64,000 nt of DNA from Ophiosphaerella korrae. Its lineage: Eukaryota > Ascomycota > Dothideomycetes > Pleosporales > Phaeosphaeriaceae. Below, piece by piece: positions 35,455 through 48,392 of this stretch. The notes beneath the pieces are model-generated. The model was not told the origin of the DNA, searched no databases, and saw only the letters and a program-made list of their open reading frames with translations. The DNA lies in contig JALNQF010000046.1 of the NCBI GenBank assembly GCA_028456385.1, positions 124,001-188,000 of the forward strand. Direction: 5' to 3'. Position 1 is the stretch's first letter. Each line of letters begins with the position of its first letter. The position numbers and the translations under genes were made by a program.

Positions 35455-38235
35455 TGAATTGAAGTTACGCAGGGGGAATGTGTGGGGAATGGGGCTTTGG
35501 TTGCGGACTAGTGGGATGGGAAATGTTTGAGGGGCGGTGGGGAGACCTTAGTGACGGTGTGGTGTGTATGTGGAGGGCTTTTTGCTGCTTGTGGGATACT
35601 TGCGATTGCGATGACGAAGGAGCGAGCCTAAATCAGGTCTTGTGCCTTGGAACACGGGTTGTGAATATCTTGCTTTACAATGACATGTTCGATTTCCCTT
35701 TATGGGCGAGGTAGCGAACTGTCAGGAACAGCGAGAGGTATTCGCGAAATTTGATGTTAGCACTGCTTCAGGTTAACAATAAAATCACGGTATTTGAGCA
35801 GAGGAGTTGAGTGTCTTTTCAGAAAGTGTGAGCCCAAGAGGGGGCTGTGTTGATATATCGTCAAATTTAGCATGATACATGATGCAGAGGCTATGGTAGA
35901 TCCTAGTGGTTACAAACTCCGTACCGAGCCTGGAGTGCCCTGTGCAGTGTTGGGTTACGCGGCTTCAACGTCAACAGGCGCACGCTGTGGCAGGTTGTAG
36001 TTACATTTCATCTAAGGGCACTTTTCGGTTCTACACGATAAAGAGATAAAGAGATAAAGAGTCTGTTGAGTAAATGTACTCAGTAAGATGTTGACGATTA
36101 AAATTCGTGGATATGGCTTTCACTTGCAGATCTCAAGCAGCTTGGTAAGCCAGGTGTGTTTGGCAATCACAGCTCAGTTACACCTGAAAGGAAGCCCTGT
36201 TACATTGATTGTATAATTATACCATGCATAGAGGAAGGCTAGGCGTCGTAAACATGTTGTGCTTTTGCTCGGTTGTGTAAGTTTCAATTGCTGCCTATGG
36301 CAGATGACTTTGCGAAATTGGAGTTACTCACGAACTTGGTCAAATGACAAGATTTTGTGGAGAGGCTTTCAATACCCCTACCATTTCGACGGAATGCCAC
36401 ACGAAGATTTATTTGACTACATGCAAGCCAGTAGCCATTTTCCAGGCAAGGCAGCGCCTCCGGTCATGATTGGCCCGCTGTCAAAGAGTGCAAATATTGA
36501 TATCAGCTCATCGCGCAGTCTTTATTGCCATGGTGCTTCATTAGATTGAAGGCTGAGGTCGTTGACATCCACACTGTGAGTTGTATGCCTGCACCTCGGA
36601 AAGAGTAGTCTCTCCCACATAGATGACTTCTCTTCATCTACTACCTTGCTATCCCCAATCGCACAAGAAATACTTCTCGCCAATGACTGGCATCTTCCCC
36701 ACACAAGATGCTGTCAATCTTAGACTACGTCTACTGCGTTAATGTTAGTGTCGAGTCTGCCCTGGTCGCGTCTGTATAACGCTATACAACAAGCCCGGCC
36801 AACAGTTTGTTGTCCTGGAAGGGGTTGCTTTCCCATTTGTACTCTCGTCAGAAGCTGACGACAGGTAATTATGGCGCCAGTATCACGTAAGGATACGACA
36901 TCCGTAAGAAACTCAACGTAGGGCATGTCATGAAGGCTTCGGTCCTGATATTTTGGAAGGACATTGGGCTACAGTGATACCACATATGAGATGCCTTGGA
37001 TTCGCGCAATCGGTAGACGGGCTGTAAATCTGTATGAATTCGATATATCCAAGAGGTAATGATGGCCATTGTCAATACACCATCTCTTACTCTGCTCCGT
37101 CTAATTCGTGATATTGATTGATGACGTGATTACAATGGCGGTTTACGAGGCAAGTTCGGACATGACATGTGTAGGATCAAGAGATTATTCTCGTTGTGCG
37201 CATACGTTCTGTCAGCTGGCTTCATAAAATTAGCGGGCTGCAGAAGGATGCACATGGCCGAGGGCGTTAACAAGTCAGCAAAGGTCAGTGAGCCCCATGA
37301 AATAACAAGGGGCAGACCGAGTTCCACGTGGAATCGCATTGTCATCTCCTCAACCAAATTTTCAACCGGCACCAACAACAGCAGCAGCAGGGGTCCATAT
37401 TCTCCGCACGCGCGTAGCCGACTTTTGTTGAGTCGCTCTCGACTTATCAACGTGCAGTTTATCGATAGCTTTTGTGTTTAGTTTGGTGGCTGAAACGCTG
37501 GCACAGGCGGCAAAGCGGATAGCCCCTGTTGCCGAGTCTCGGATCCCGACAAGGCATCCGGCCACCACGACACGTCAAAGTCATTTCAAAGAATGTCGAG
37601 AGCCATTGTCGTTCTGTGATTCGCTAATCTATTACTCTAACAAATCTCGGTTCCGTCCGAGCGCACTGTGCCTCTTGAGTCGTGTTTGCAGTCAGCATCT
37701 GGACACCGATGACTCCCAGCCACGTTGATCCACCTGGGAGATGAGATTATGAGCCTGGCTGAGACCCAAATTTCGACTTTGGGAGTGAATTGCAGGAGGT
37801 TGAAACGGGGCAAACGCTGTGATTCTGGAGGCGCACCACCACTTTGGGCGCATCTGGCAAAGTTTACACTGGAGGAATGCAGTGGGACGCTGGGCGTTGC
37901 GTAAGCTAGCTCCTGTGTACCTACATTAGCGTGTGGAGCTTTCTCGTCATGGCACTGACTTCCAGGCAGCTTGCGCGGGGCATGGCGCCGGCAGGGCTGA
38001 AAGGAGCTGACGAGAGGCGCCTCAAAGAGTTGAACTCAGTACAAAAAGCATGCTGTTCCCCTCTGCTTGCTTACCAGGCTTCCCATCCTGAACCACCCAG
38101 TCACTCTTTTCAGTCATTCTTTGACAAGTCATTCTTTACATAGCTCTGGAGCTACTGCCATTCATTGCCCATCACCCTTCACCGTAACTCCCGTTATCTT
38201 ACATATCCCAATCTCAAACTACATCTGCTTTCATC
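35455..38235. other. Long intergenic region, no gene recognised
   Basis: 2781 bp. It holds an ATAAAGAG direct repeat, three copies, at about 36038-36061. Frames at 36259-36549 and 37167-37481 lack motifs. The last 100 bp before 38236 are C/T-rich and probably the AA9 gene leader. Confidence 0.45.
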
Positions 38236-39102
38236 ATGTCCAAGATCCTACAAACCGGTGCCCTTCTAGCGGCTCTTATTGCCAGTGTTTCTGGACACAC
38301 TTCCGTTGAGAAGTTCGAGGCTGGTGGCAAGACCTACGAGGGCTTCCGTCAAGCATCCAAGAAAGACCCTGGCAACCAGTCACCCGCCTGGTGGACCGCC
38401 CAAGGATGGGGTTACCAACCTGTCTTCGGTGACAAGCTTTCGCATCCCGATATCATTGCTCACATGGATGCCTCCCCGTCTCCTTACACCGCTCCAGTGG
38501 ATGCTGGATCCAAGGTGACCTTCACATGGCATCATACTGGTTCCTGCGGTGGCGGAGAGGATGGTTGGGACTGCAGCCATCACGGCTGGACTGCTACCTA
38601 CCTCGCCCCTTGCAACGGCGACTGCAAGGACGTCGACAAGACCAAGCTCGAGTTCTTCAAGATTCACGAGAGCGCATTGATCGATTATCGATCAGGCCGC
38701 TTCTCCCAGGGTGACAAGCAAGGCCAGGTCGGTTACTGGGGCACTGACGCCATCTTCTACGACAACGGTAACAAGCAAACTGTTACCATCCCCAAGTCGA
38801 TCCCCAATGGCAACTACGCCCTCCGTACTGAGGTCGTGTCGCTCCATAACAACGGCCCTGTCTCAGAGAGGCAGTTCTGGCCTCAAGTCTTCAACATCAA
38901 GGTCTCAGGTGGTGATGACGGTGCTAAGGTCCCCGCTGGCAAGAAGGGTACTGAGCTGTATTCCGCCAATGACGCCCTCCTCAAGTGGGATCTCTACTGG
39001 CACGATGCCGGCAAGACATTCCCTACCGCTCCCGGCCCCCAAATCGCATCCATCGCCTCTGTGAACACTCGCAGGAGCCACCCCCGCGACTTCTCTTCTT
39101 AA
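38236..39102 (+). CDS. Divergent AA9-like lytic polysaccharide monooxygenase (288 aa)
   Basis: Single exon. The signal peptide (residues 1-20) ends SVSG, leaving His21 as the mature N terminus (HTSVEKF), the first ligand of the copper histidine brace. The second brace His lies in DCSHHGWTATYLAPCNGDC. The family segments LEFFKIHESALI, TVTIPKSIPNGNYALR and VVSLHN (second-sphere His) are present. Three AA9 hallmarks are changed: the disulphide Cys before the brace region reads DIIAHMD (usual C-H), and the axial-Tyr segment reads RQFWPQVFNIKV, so Tyr becomes Trp and the partner Cys becomes Val. A local insertion, SCGGGEDGWDC, adds two new Cys. Canonical AA9 enzymes oxidise cellulose or hemicellulose outside the cell; whether this protein is active is open. 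Confidence 0.88.
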   Translation: MSKILQTGALLAALIASVSGHTSVEKFEAGGKTYEGFRQASKKDPGNQSPAWWTAQGWGYQPVFGDKLSHPDIIAHMDASPSPYTAPVDAGSKVTFTWHHTGSCGGGEDGWDCSHHGWTATYLAPCNGDCKDVDKTKLEFFKIHESALIDYRSGRFSQGDKQGQVGYWGTDAIFYDNGNKQTVTIPKSIPNGNYALRTEVVSLHNNGPVSERQFWPQVFNIKVSGGDDGAKVPAGKKGTELYSANDALLKWDLYWHDAGKTFPTAPGPQIASIASVNTRRSHPRDFSS

Positions 39103-42100
39103 AAATAATGTGTAAATGACTTCCACTGGCGTATAAGTCGGCATTCAACACATTGCATTTCTTGGGCATACTTTCTTCTCTCTGGCAAAATGGGGGGGGG
39201 GGGGTTGGGGGTTTGATATCTTGGGCTACAACATTTACACTTCTTCGCCTCTTTTGGCTGGCAGGGTGCTGGCAGGCTCCTCTTCAACGAATACCGTAAA
39301 TGGTTTATATACTCCTGAATGACTTGGTAGATACTATCTCCACAAGCGAGAAAGATCGAAGCGATACAACTTCTCATACTATGCGAGCTTTGCAATGGTG
39401 ATTTATCAGTGTTTCCGTGCCCTATTTGTTTTGCAATGCCAGAAGCAAATAATGTCTATTTGCGCGTTTCTTTCAAAGGTTGGAGTCTACTCACTATCAT
39501 GATAAATGCAGGGAAAGATGGGCTACGAATTCCAGTGACATAGAGCTGACATAGAGCTCGCATAGGGCTCGCATTGACATAACAAGCCGCTACGATGCCT
39601 TTCACCACTACCAATTCATGCTGGCACACTATTGCAGCCCATGTGGCGCTAGGAGAAGCTGTCTCAATGGGAGAGCGACGGTCTATGCTCCGGGAGTTGC
39701 AACTGGGCATCAAAGCATCGCACCCCAAACCCCAATGTGACCAGCTGCAGAAAAGCCAGTACGTACGTCCGGTTTATGGCAGTACCCTTTCTGGGGCCCA
39801 AAACCCAATCATCCCTTGGCTTGATTTGCGGGCTAGGGCACTCACGAGGGCGTCGAAGCCTCGGATCAGCAGCCGAGAAATCAGGCTTTCGGTAACTGAC
39901 TATGCCGAGCAACTACGGTGCCTCACAAACCATTTATTATGGCTCCCAAACTTACCGCTTCCTCGTATTCCACAGATATCAATAATGTTCCGGCTCCCGT
40001 AGCCCGGTGTTCGATCTGCTGTCGCGCGTGCATGAGACGATTTAGTATACTAAAACGGCGTAATTCAGGGTCGGAGGAAGGCACGATTGATGGGGGGGCA
40101 AGGATCGCCTAAAATCGCTCGTTTATGATGCATGCATTAGTGCGATTTGTGGCTGAGTACCCCTCCTCTCCTAGTTTCTCGTGACTTCTGTTTATATGCA
40201 GCAGAGCCCGAGAGCTGAGAACAAGGACGGTTGCTTCGTCATGTTCTTGTGCTCAGTGCAGGTGTGTAAATTTCGCAAAAAGCTGACACTAACGTCTTGA
40301 AAGATTTCCTAAGAAGTTCTGTAGTGACGTCAATATTTCGAATCAAACAAATACCTACCACTACAGAAACCTTGGTATTTCTGAGAAAAGCTGGGATTTC
40401 GCGGCTTTGCGGTTTTACGGGTTTTCCAAGGGTCATCCAAATGTGCCACTGCCGGTTAGTTTGCCACCACCCTGCCCTGCCTTGTATGGTGATACGTCGA
40501 ACTTGCTCAGAATATGCTATGTTCCCCCAGGCCTCAAAAAAGGGTTACCCTGTGTTCCGTTCTGAATTGAATTGAATTCTTGATTCCAAAATAAACCGAA
40601 TGAGTGTCCTCGCTTCCATCATCATGATTATCAGGATCATCAGTGTTCTAGATGAAATACATACTCGATGCGACTCGGCATCTCAGATTCAATGACCATG
40701 AGTCACCCAAATCAACTTCTCGATAGCGAATTGATGCAAACGAGTAATTTAGGACAGCATCAAGTTCATTTCGTTCACATTTACCAGGGCATCGAGATCG
40801 TCCCCCACCTCAGTCCCTCTTACGATATTATTTACTTTCACAAAATACCCTACATTCACTAAATGAACTAAATCTGCCATCGTAACAGTTGCCATGCCAT
40901 AGCTAGAGCTTCAAGGGGGTTGAATGGCGTTACGATAGATATCTCTGGGAGCGTGCTTATTAGTAGATTCTCATGAAGGTGTTGATTGCTGGGAACTCGA
41001 CCATCTTCATGATCTAAGAACTGCATCAATATCTGGAGATTTCTGTGCGATCGCTTACTGTTTGAAAAACCCTCGAGACCCAGTTTCTTTCGAGACCGAA
41101 AGAGTGCTACGATGATTGCGGGTTTGTGTGCAATCTGTTTCAACCTAAATAGGTCTGGTTCTAGTGGTGTTTTCAGTAGGAAACCTTCATCAGCTGGTGT
41201 GACCTTACGTGTAAGCCACCCGCCAGCACATCCGGTCGTATCAAACCTTTTACAAGTACAGACTGCCAGATCCGATATGGTTTGCCTATGCTACAAGACT
41301 TTGTAAGACGAAGATATTGACCACTATCATTGTGAGGTATCCCGGGATCGGTACCACTTGAGCCAGACTGACGAAAGAAATCCCGTCAAACGATGATGAC
41401 TTTTCTCTTCCTACTAGAAACACCAATGCTCGTTTGCTACTCAAATGGTCTTACAATATAATTGGTTGAGAAACTAAATCTTTGAAAAATATGGGTTGCG
41501 GCTATTGCGGTCTTCAAGTAGTTGTAAACCTCCATAACCTAAAAGAACGTAATTTTCAGTGCTACTTGTAATCTACTTAGTCTGTTACTTAAGAAATATG
41601 CTGTAACCCAATTGAAGGACAAAAAAGTATGGTATGTAGAAATCGGCTACCCTCGAGCCCACCTGCATGGTATGTACGATGCAACCGAACCCACGAAGGC
41701 GTTTGGCGTCACTGGCAGACCTTGCACATACGCAGAGGTGGGCTGTTACCCCTCCATGTCGTGTCAATTCAAACGAAAGGAAGTCCACATTTGGGCTTAA
41801 ATTAAATCATGTGAACTTTATTCAAACGATTCACAAGGCCCGTGGAGAAGGATGGCCTTATCGTAGCCAGTAAGACTTCTTTTCTCCACTAACGACTTTT
41901 ATCTATGTTGTTCCATGATAGGACACATGCGGTTTCTTTCAAGGATTCTTAATAGGAGGTTATTGGTTCCGGAAAAGCTCTTGATTGACCTTTGTACATT
42001 GAACATCGTACTACAAATCACATCAAGGTTTTGACCTCCAATAATCAGCAAGACCAGATTTGGCTACTATGATCGACATTCCAACTAAAAAGAGCGTCTT

Positions 42101-43164
42101 TGCCTCGAATATTAGCACATTTTTTATGAAATGTCTATTTTAACGATGATAGTCTTCCTGTCCATCATCCGAACTAAGTTTTCGTTGCCCGTCAGTGCCT
42201 GGCAAGCTGGCTGATTGAGACAGTGATAGTAATTGACCGAGAAGCGACAGAGAGGTGGTGAGACAAATGGCTCGTATCAGCAGGCGTAACTGCCGGTGTT
42301 GAACCTGCATCACCAAGTTGGCACACGGTAGTCGGGCAGATGCTGCAGCCGTTTGTGAACGCCATGGCGCTACACATAGCCTGCGGACTAGTCGTGTACA
42401 GATGGCTGGGGTATCTGGCAATTCGTATCGAGATATGCATAACGCATCACGAAGTGCTATGCTATTTTCTACTTTTGTACTCTCCTTGCGTTTCATTGGG
42501 CCACTTCCCCCCAATCAGAATGCATACCTCTTCGGCCCTGCAGTGGACGAGATCGATTTTCTTCCAACCAATAACTTACATCAATAATTTACATCACATG
42601 CCTCTTCTTCTCTCAGCCCTTTTAATATAATCTAGCTTATTATTCGCCCTGACTCGACATGTCAGAATATGTCATAATCTTGCGCGGTACGAGACTTAAA
42701 GCGAATTGGGCATCAAGATCTTGGTAAACTCTCTCGTGGTGACCGCTAGTCTTGGCGTAATCGGAAATCTTCGACAAGGAGATGGCGTGGATAAGTATCA
42801 TTCTTGTGCTAGCATCCCAACACCGTTGTCACACTAGAAGCCACAGTCCGGCATAACATGGCACATGGCACACTAACAAAAGTCAAAACGATGCTGAGCT
42901 AGCGGTCAACCAACAAAAAAATGTCATAGCACAGCTGCAGCTGAAGCAGGTAGGGCACAAAGGGTGCCCTTTGACAGGTGACCTTCTGTTGGCTTGTTCC
43001 TACGCAATTTGTTGTTAGTCTATCAAGACTGCCACTACCGAATCTGATACTCCTTGCCGAAAGCTATGATAACGAATATTTGAGATATATTTACCCCCTC
43101 TGGACTTGAAGAAAAAGTCTTGCTGAAACTCATCTGTAACTCTTCATCAGAGGACGTCTTCATC
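39103..43164. other. Longest gene-free stretch outside the retroelement
   Basis: 4062 bp with moderately AT-rich composition (40.5-42.7 kb especially). A run of 13 G lies at 39192-39204. I see no frame with family motifs or LTR/TIR structure. It may hold old, unrecognisable repeats. Confidence 0.45.
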
Positions 43165-44625
43165 ATGGCTTTCTTTGCATCCCCAATCCGTCGAAGTGCT
43201 TTGTCCATTCCCACTTTGGCCAATCAAGTATCAATGATCTCTTCGCAAATCAACACCTATCTGAGCCAAAAAGGGTGCCACCCCAATTTCACTTCTAAAT
43301 CTCCGACTCTTCCAGAAACGTATGAATACGATGCTCTCCGTAATCGACTCAGCGATGCGGCACATGATCTCCTGCGCCTGGTTAACGGCCCGAAGAATAC
43401 CTTCCGATCGTTGACATTCTCGCATACAGATCTCGCAGCAGTACAAGTCGCATTGCGGCGCAAGTTCTTCCAGCATGTACCTGACAACGACATTGGGATG
43501 TCTGCAATGGACGTTGCAAATGCTGCCTCGATGGATGTAGATCGCACCACACGGATCCTCAAGATGCTTGCTACACACCGCATTTTCGAGGAAGACGGCA
43601 AAACAGGCCGATTTCGCCATACCTCAGCCTCAGTTTTTTTGAAGAAATCAAAGTTCACGCCAATGGCTGAAGCCGCACTTGACGATTTCTTTAAGGCTAC
43701 TAGCGAGATGGACGCTTGGATCGAACAAAGCCCAAATGACATGGGGCTAGAGAATAGCGCGTTCTCAAAGAGGTTTGGCACAACATTTTATAGGCATTGT
43801 GATGCCAACCCGATGATTGCCGAGCGATTTTCCCGAGCAATGACGGGATGGTCCTTGAGTAAGTTTTCGTTTAACGAAGGGGCTAGCAGCTGATTGGATT
43901 CTAGTCGATGACAACTTCGCTGTTCTCCGTGATCGCTTTGATTGGTCGAAACTCGACAACACAAAAGTTGTCGACGTGGGAGGAGGCAACGGGCACGTCA
44001 GCGTTGATCTTGCGCGTGTGCGTTTCGAGTGCCCTACACGTGTCATCATGATGCTAACTCAATACAGCAATTCCCAAACCTCACTTTCACGGTGCAGGAT
44101 CTCTCACCGCACCAGCTCTCCTCCGGCCAAACTGCTGAAGTGGGTGACCGTGTGAAGTTCCAGCAGTATAACTTCTTCGAGCCACAGCCTGTTGCTGATG
44201 GCGGCGTCTATCTTTGCCGTGCGACCTTCCACAATCACAATGACGAGGACTCGATCAATATGCTGCGCTCGCTCATTCCTGCGCTGGAGAATAGGAGCGA
44301 TGGCCCTCTTCTTTTGATCAACGATATCATTGTGCCTGAGCGTGCTGAAGGTGCAATCACACGGGCTGAAGAGAATGCCCATCGCCAAATGGATCTGCTA
44401 ATGCTCGCGCTATTTGGCGCCAAGGAGAGAACTAAGGCGGATTGGGTACGCTTGCTTGGGACAGTGGATCCACGGCTTGAGATTTTGGAGATGCATTATA
44501 ATCCTCGCGGAGCTGGCTTGTTGGTGGTTCGCATGAACAAGGAGGCAGTTATGCCGGCCATGAGCATTGCACCTGGAGTCTTCAATGGTCAACTCGAAAC
44601 TTCCGAGCCACTTTGTACTGTATAA
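43165..44625 (+). CDS. SAM-dependent O-methyltransferase, plant/fungal OMT family 2 (454 aa)
   Basis: Exons 43165-43858, 43905-44017 and 44068-44625. Introns are 46 and 50 bp, and the sum is 1365 nt. The N-terminal half is a winged-helix dimerisation region (MDVDRTTRILKMLATHRIFEE). The SAM site is VVDVGGGNGHVS (about residue 252-263, GxGxG), followed by FTVQDLSP and the acidic strand end. The catalytic region includes LCRATFHNHNDEDSINMLRSL, matching the His-base segment of the family, then LLINDIIVPE. These enzymes methylate phenolic or polyketide hydroxyls in secondary metabolism (sterigmatocystin-type OMTs are examples). No polyketide synthase or other pathway gene lies nearby, so the substrate is unknown. 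The start at 43165 (MAFFASPIRR) is the first ATG in frame. Confidence 0.9.
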
Positions 44626-45332
44626 ACTTAAGTTGAGATAGTAATTTCCTTTTGGTCTTGCGTTGTGACCAGGTATATAAACAACACGATTATTGCTCTA
44701 CTCTTTGTCTCGTTTAGGATGTGTTTTAAAGAAGACACAGCACTCTCCATCTCATCTCAGAAATATCAGAGAAATTTTGAGAACAGTTCTTTCTGTGTTT
44801 TGGTGTTTGTGTTGCGTCAGGCAGTTGCACCTTCCTTTCCATCCATGCCAAGACCAGCTTGACCACTCACCTTTCAACCCTCTCACCACTAATACAACAC
44901 GTACATAAGCAAGCCATGGAGGGATAGGATGGAGAAGGCCCTAAATGGCGACTTGGTGAGTAGCACACAATGCCTTCCATTTTTTTCTCTACACCGCCTT
45001 AGCTTCGATCTTCTAACGTGTGACAGAACACGCATCGACCGGCCTAGCCGTGTGCTATCAAGCCACCTGTAAATGATAAAAGGTCGAAATCTTAATGGGA
45101 GAGTTCCGTATTGGCACCCATACTTTGTTCCAGGGGCATGAGGACAGGACATGGTGTATGGTGTGGCGTCACTGGTGAGTAATGTTACCACTAAATGAAC
45201 AGATTAAACATCGCACTGCAGAAAGACGACACGAACTCTCTCACAATCATGCCTCTTTCACTGAAAATCCCTAGGGTGCTGTGGTTGGCCTGGTATTCTT
45301 GAATATATGGTGTTAATACTGCGACAGGGACT
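44626..45332. other. Intergenic, no gene recognised
   Basis: 707 bp between the O-methyltransferase stop codon and the decayed zinc-finger locus. Nothing recognised. Confidence 0.4.
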
Positions 45333-46157
45333 GTGCTACCAAGCATCAGATTCAAGGTCTCATCAGCGTCGTCGAAGGCGAACCTAAAAAAGCAGCTAGC
45401 TACGATCGACTCAGCCCTGAGGCGCAAGAGTAAGTCCGGCTTGCATTCGAGAATAACGGAGCTATCGATAAGGAGTTTAAAGCCTATCCGCGTTGATCTA
45501 GCCGGAAAGGCTCGACGCCACGGCGGAGTCATCGTTGATGCTACGGAGTAAGTTACACCTTCCCATGCTTGGCGTGCATTAGTCAACTTGTGCAGTTATA
45601 AAGTCGATATCGCGGCACGGAGTACCACAGGCTGTCGCAATGATGACCGTCTATTAGAAGGCGTGCAAATTGCCAAAGGTTGCTTGAGGCTTGGTATCCT
45701 TAAACCGTATGGAGGAGAATATGAATTGTGGGTCTATAAGCACTGACAAGTCTCGACGGGACTTTGACTTAATCGTGATGCTGGCAATGTGTTGAGGAAG
45801 TACATGCCCAAGTATGACCTTGCAACTGTCTAGCAGCGCTTCAAGGACGACACGTTCGATGGCATTGCCACATCATCGGACGAGTTTCGAAAATGCATCT
45901 TGATACGCACGAGAAGGGCGAAGTCAAGGAGCCACGTCAGCCAAAGCCAGTATCTTCTATCAAGCCCAAAAAACGGAAAGCGAAGAAGAAAGTCGGCGAT
46001 GACGGTGATGACGGTGATGAGACGGAAACAAAGGCGCCCAAATGCAGGGCCAAGGCTAACTAAAGGAAAGAAGAAAGTTGAAGATAGTGACAGTGACACT
46101 AAGACATCTGAGGCCAGGCCCAAACGCAAAGGTAGGTACGAAACAAGCATTCAGTGA
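45333..46157 (+). pseudogene. Decayed PARP-type zinc-finger protein gene
   Basis: After an exon ending at 45547, an intron 45548-45595 (GTAAGT..GTGCAG) leads into YKVDIAARSTTGC, then IAKGCLRLGILK, then ELWVYKH, which follows the order and spacing of zf-PARP fingers (Y-x-E-x-A..C, I-x-KGE-LR-x-G, W-x-H). The partner Cys of the first pair is absent, and the frame stops with TGA directly after the His (45744-45746), where family members have Trp. Further on, KYDLATV is cut by TAG before QRFKDD. Another frame then gives a Lys-rich and Asp-rich tail (KPKKRKAKKK, GDDGDDGDE) like the C termini of small fungal zf-PARP proteins. Two stops plus frame changes indicate a pseudogene. Because similarity is read by eye, the family call is moderate. 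Confidence 0.45.
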
Positions 46158-46615
46158 TGCAAACGACATAACGAGGAGCCTCGCTATGTGGGTAGGAAGG
46201 CGAAAGAGCCAGACTGTGCGAGTGTAGCAGGTATGCGACCCACCACGACCAGAATCCAGGCCATGACGAACCTTGAAAAAGACCGCGTATCGAGGCGTCT
46301 AATGCGATAGTATGGATAAGAAACGAAACTACCTAGATGCCGTACAATAATATTCGACTAATAAATGATCCCTCATCATGTGTGCATTCAGATCATATTT
46401 GGCTTTGTGTTACTGCGGCTGGAAAACCAATCGGCCGTTTTCCAGCAAGCACGATGCGCTAGGGAATTACCTAGGTACCTGGAGCTCCCCGCTGTGCCAT
46501 CCTTGTCGCAAGCTGGCCACATCGTGTTCCCCTTAGCTGCATTCACACTTCACCCAAGCTCACCCCAAGGCATACATTGACACAGTTTAGCTCTTCGCTG
46601 TTCTAAAGCGCTACA

Positions 46616-47266
46616 ATGTCTGGAAAAATCGTTTCCGTCACGTCATCATCCCACTTCTCACAGCTTGTCACAGGCTCGACGTATATCATCGCCGATTTCT
46701 ATGCCGACTGGTGTGGACCATGCAAGGCAATCGCGCCTCATTTCCAGAAGCTTGCCGAGAGTGAGACAAAGCCCGGCAAGATGCAATTCGTCAAGGTGGA
46801 CGTAGACTCTCAGCAGGACATCGCGCGCAAATACGGCGTGTCTGCGTAAGGAAGCCCTTGGTCGCGAGAAGCGCATACTCCCAGTTTCAAAAATGTAAGC
46901 TGACTGTCAATAACTAGTATGCCAACCTTCCTCGTGCTCAAATCTGGCTCCGTCGTCGACACCATCCGTGGTGCTAACCCTTCCGCTCTCACAGCTGCCG
47001 TGCGCAAAGCCGCGAATGATACCTCGGGCCCTGGCGCATCCTCTACCGCATTTCAGTCAAAGGGTCGCACATTGGGATCGGCAGCAGAACCCAGTAGACC
47101 GGTCAATCAGGGCGCCCTTGGTGGGCTACAGAACTTGCTAGTAGGGGATGGAGGGTTGAGCGACATCATTGTGCGCTTTGTGGCCTTATATGTCATTAGT
47201 TTGTTTGCGTTCAATAGCTACAAGGCAGCAGAAGACAGCGCGTTCAACGTAAAGACGCGGCGATAA
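46616..47266 (+). CDS. Thioredoxin with C-terminal membrane anchor (192 aa)
   Basis: Exons 46616-46845 and 46918-47266. The intron 46846-46917 (72 bp) ends TAACTAG; splicing joins YGVSA to MPTFLVLKSG, restoring the cis-Pro loop. The active site is WCGPC at residues 32-36, preceded by FYAD. The thioredoxin fold ends near residue 107. A Ser/Gly/Ala linker of about 50 residues follows, then a hydrophobic segment (about 160-176, DIIVRFVALYVISLFAFN) and a short charged tail ending KTRR. There is no N-terminal signal, so the protein is predicted to be tail-anchored with the redox domain in the cytosol. The second exon is in frame, so the anchor is not an artefact of an intron read-through. Confidence 0.9.
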
Positions 47267-48392
47267 GCCACATCAAGAGGTGAAAACTGGCCATCAGTAT
47301 GGAGTTTGGCGTTCGGAGGCATGGTCATGTGCAAGCGGACATTACCTAGCGCACTCTAACGAAGGGCATGTACACGATAGTATTGAAACGATTCAAGTCT
47401 TTGTTCCCATAATACCCTTTCATGCAGCTGGTGACGCTGGAGGTTAGCACCATACTAGGTAAGCATACTAGGTAAGTTTGGCAACACGTGCACATGACAC
47501 CAGAAATATTGAGACTACTACGCTGCATATCGTTCGATATCGCCCTAGTCCACAGGTTGCCATGTGAACGCGAACTATGTCTGGGAGCGCAGCCTCAGAC
47601 CACAAGCTAACTTCGGGCGTATTGTGATTAGGCCCCCGTTTCTTGTTGCCCAGGCTACGGCATCGCTTTGGCATAACCTTGTTAGGTGAATGGGCTTTCA
47701 ATTGACATGACAGTAATCTCCTTGCTTGTATCAACTCTCAAATCAACAACCAGTGGACAGGCACCTAATTTCCCATGCCCAGGTTGGGAGAATGGGTGAG
47801 GTTAGCCTTGCATAGGGCTTACATATAGCTCCTACAGCACTGAACAATTGCAGGTAGCTTTTTCTTGGCTTGTCAGCACGAAGCAATCCTTCCAATTTGC
47901 CGAACACTCATTTGACAGTGAGCTTTGCGCCTTGGACACCAACAGTGTATCCTGACGCTAGATCGGCAGCAGTCGCAGAGCCCCAGGGGTTTTGTGGCAG
48001 TGCAGCCTGAGGACTCTTACTTCTGCACGCCTGACGGATTGAATCTAACCGTGTGAGACTGACTACTATCTGTCGTCATTGGTGCGCTTGTCCTGACAGC
48101 TTCCAGGATACCTATATCAGTGCCATGGCGAAGCTACGCCCTGCGCCGCCACTCATGGGTGGGCTTGCATCAGCCGCATCTCCTGTAATCCTCACTAGGT
48201 ACCTAGAGAGGAATTGCAAGAAGCTCCACAAGGCAATATCTATTTTCGGTTCATCTTCCTACACTCGCCAGCTTGTTGAACAGGTCAATATAAGGTGAAC
48301 TTCGCTCGACATGGTATATTACTACACATTCAGTTCCACACTCCGTGGAGCATACTACATCGCTATTTCGTGACATCTTTACCTGAACGAGA
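47267..48392. other. Intergenic, promoter side of the hydrolase gene
   Basis: 1126 bp. No gene recognised. A duplicated CATACTAGGTAAG lies near 47450-47475. Confidence 0.4.
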
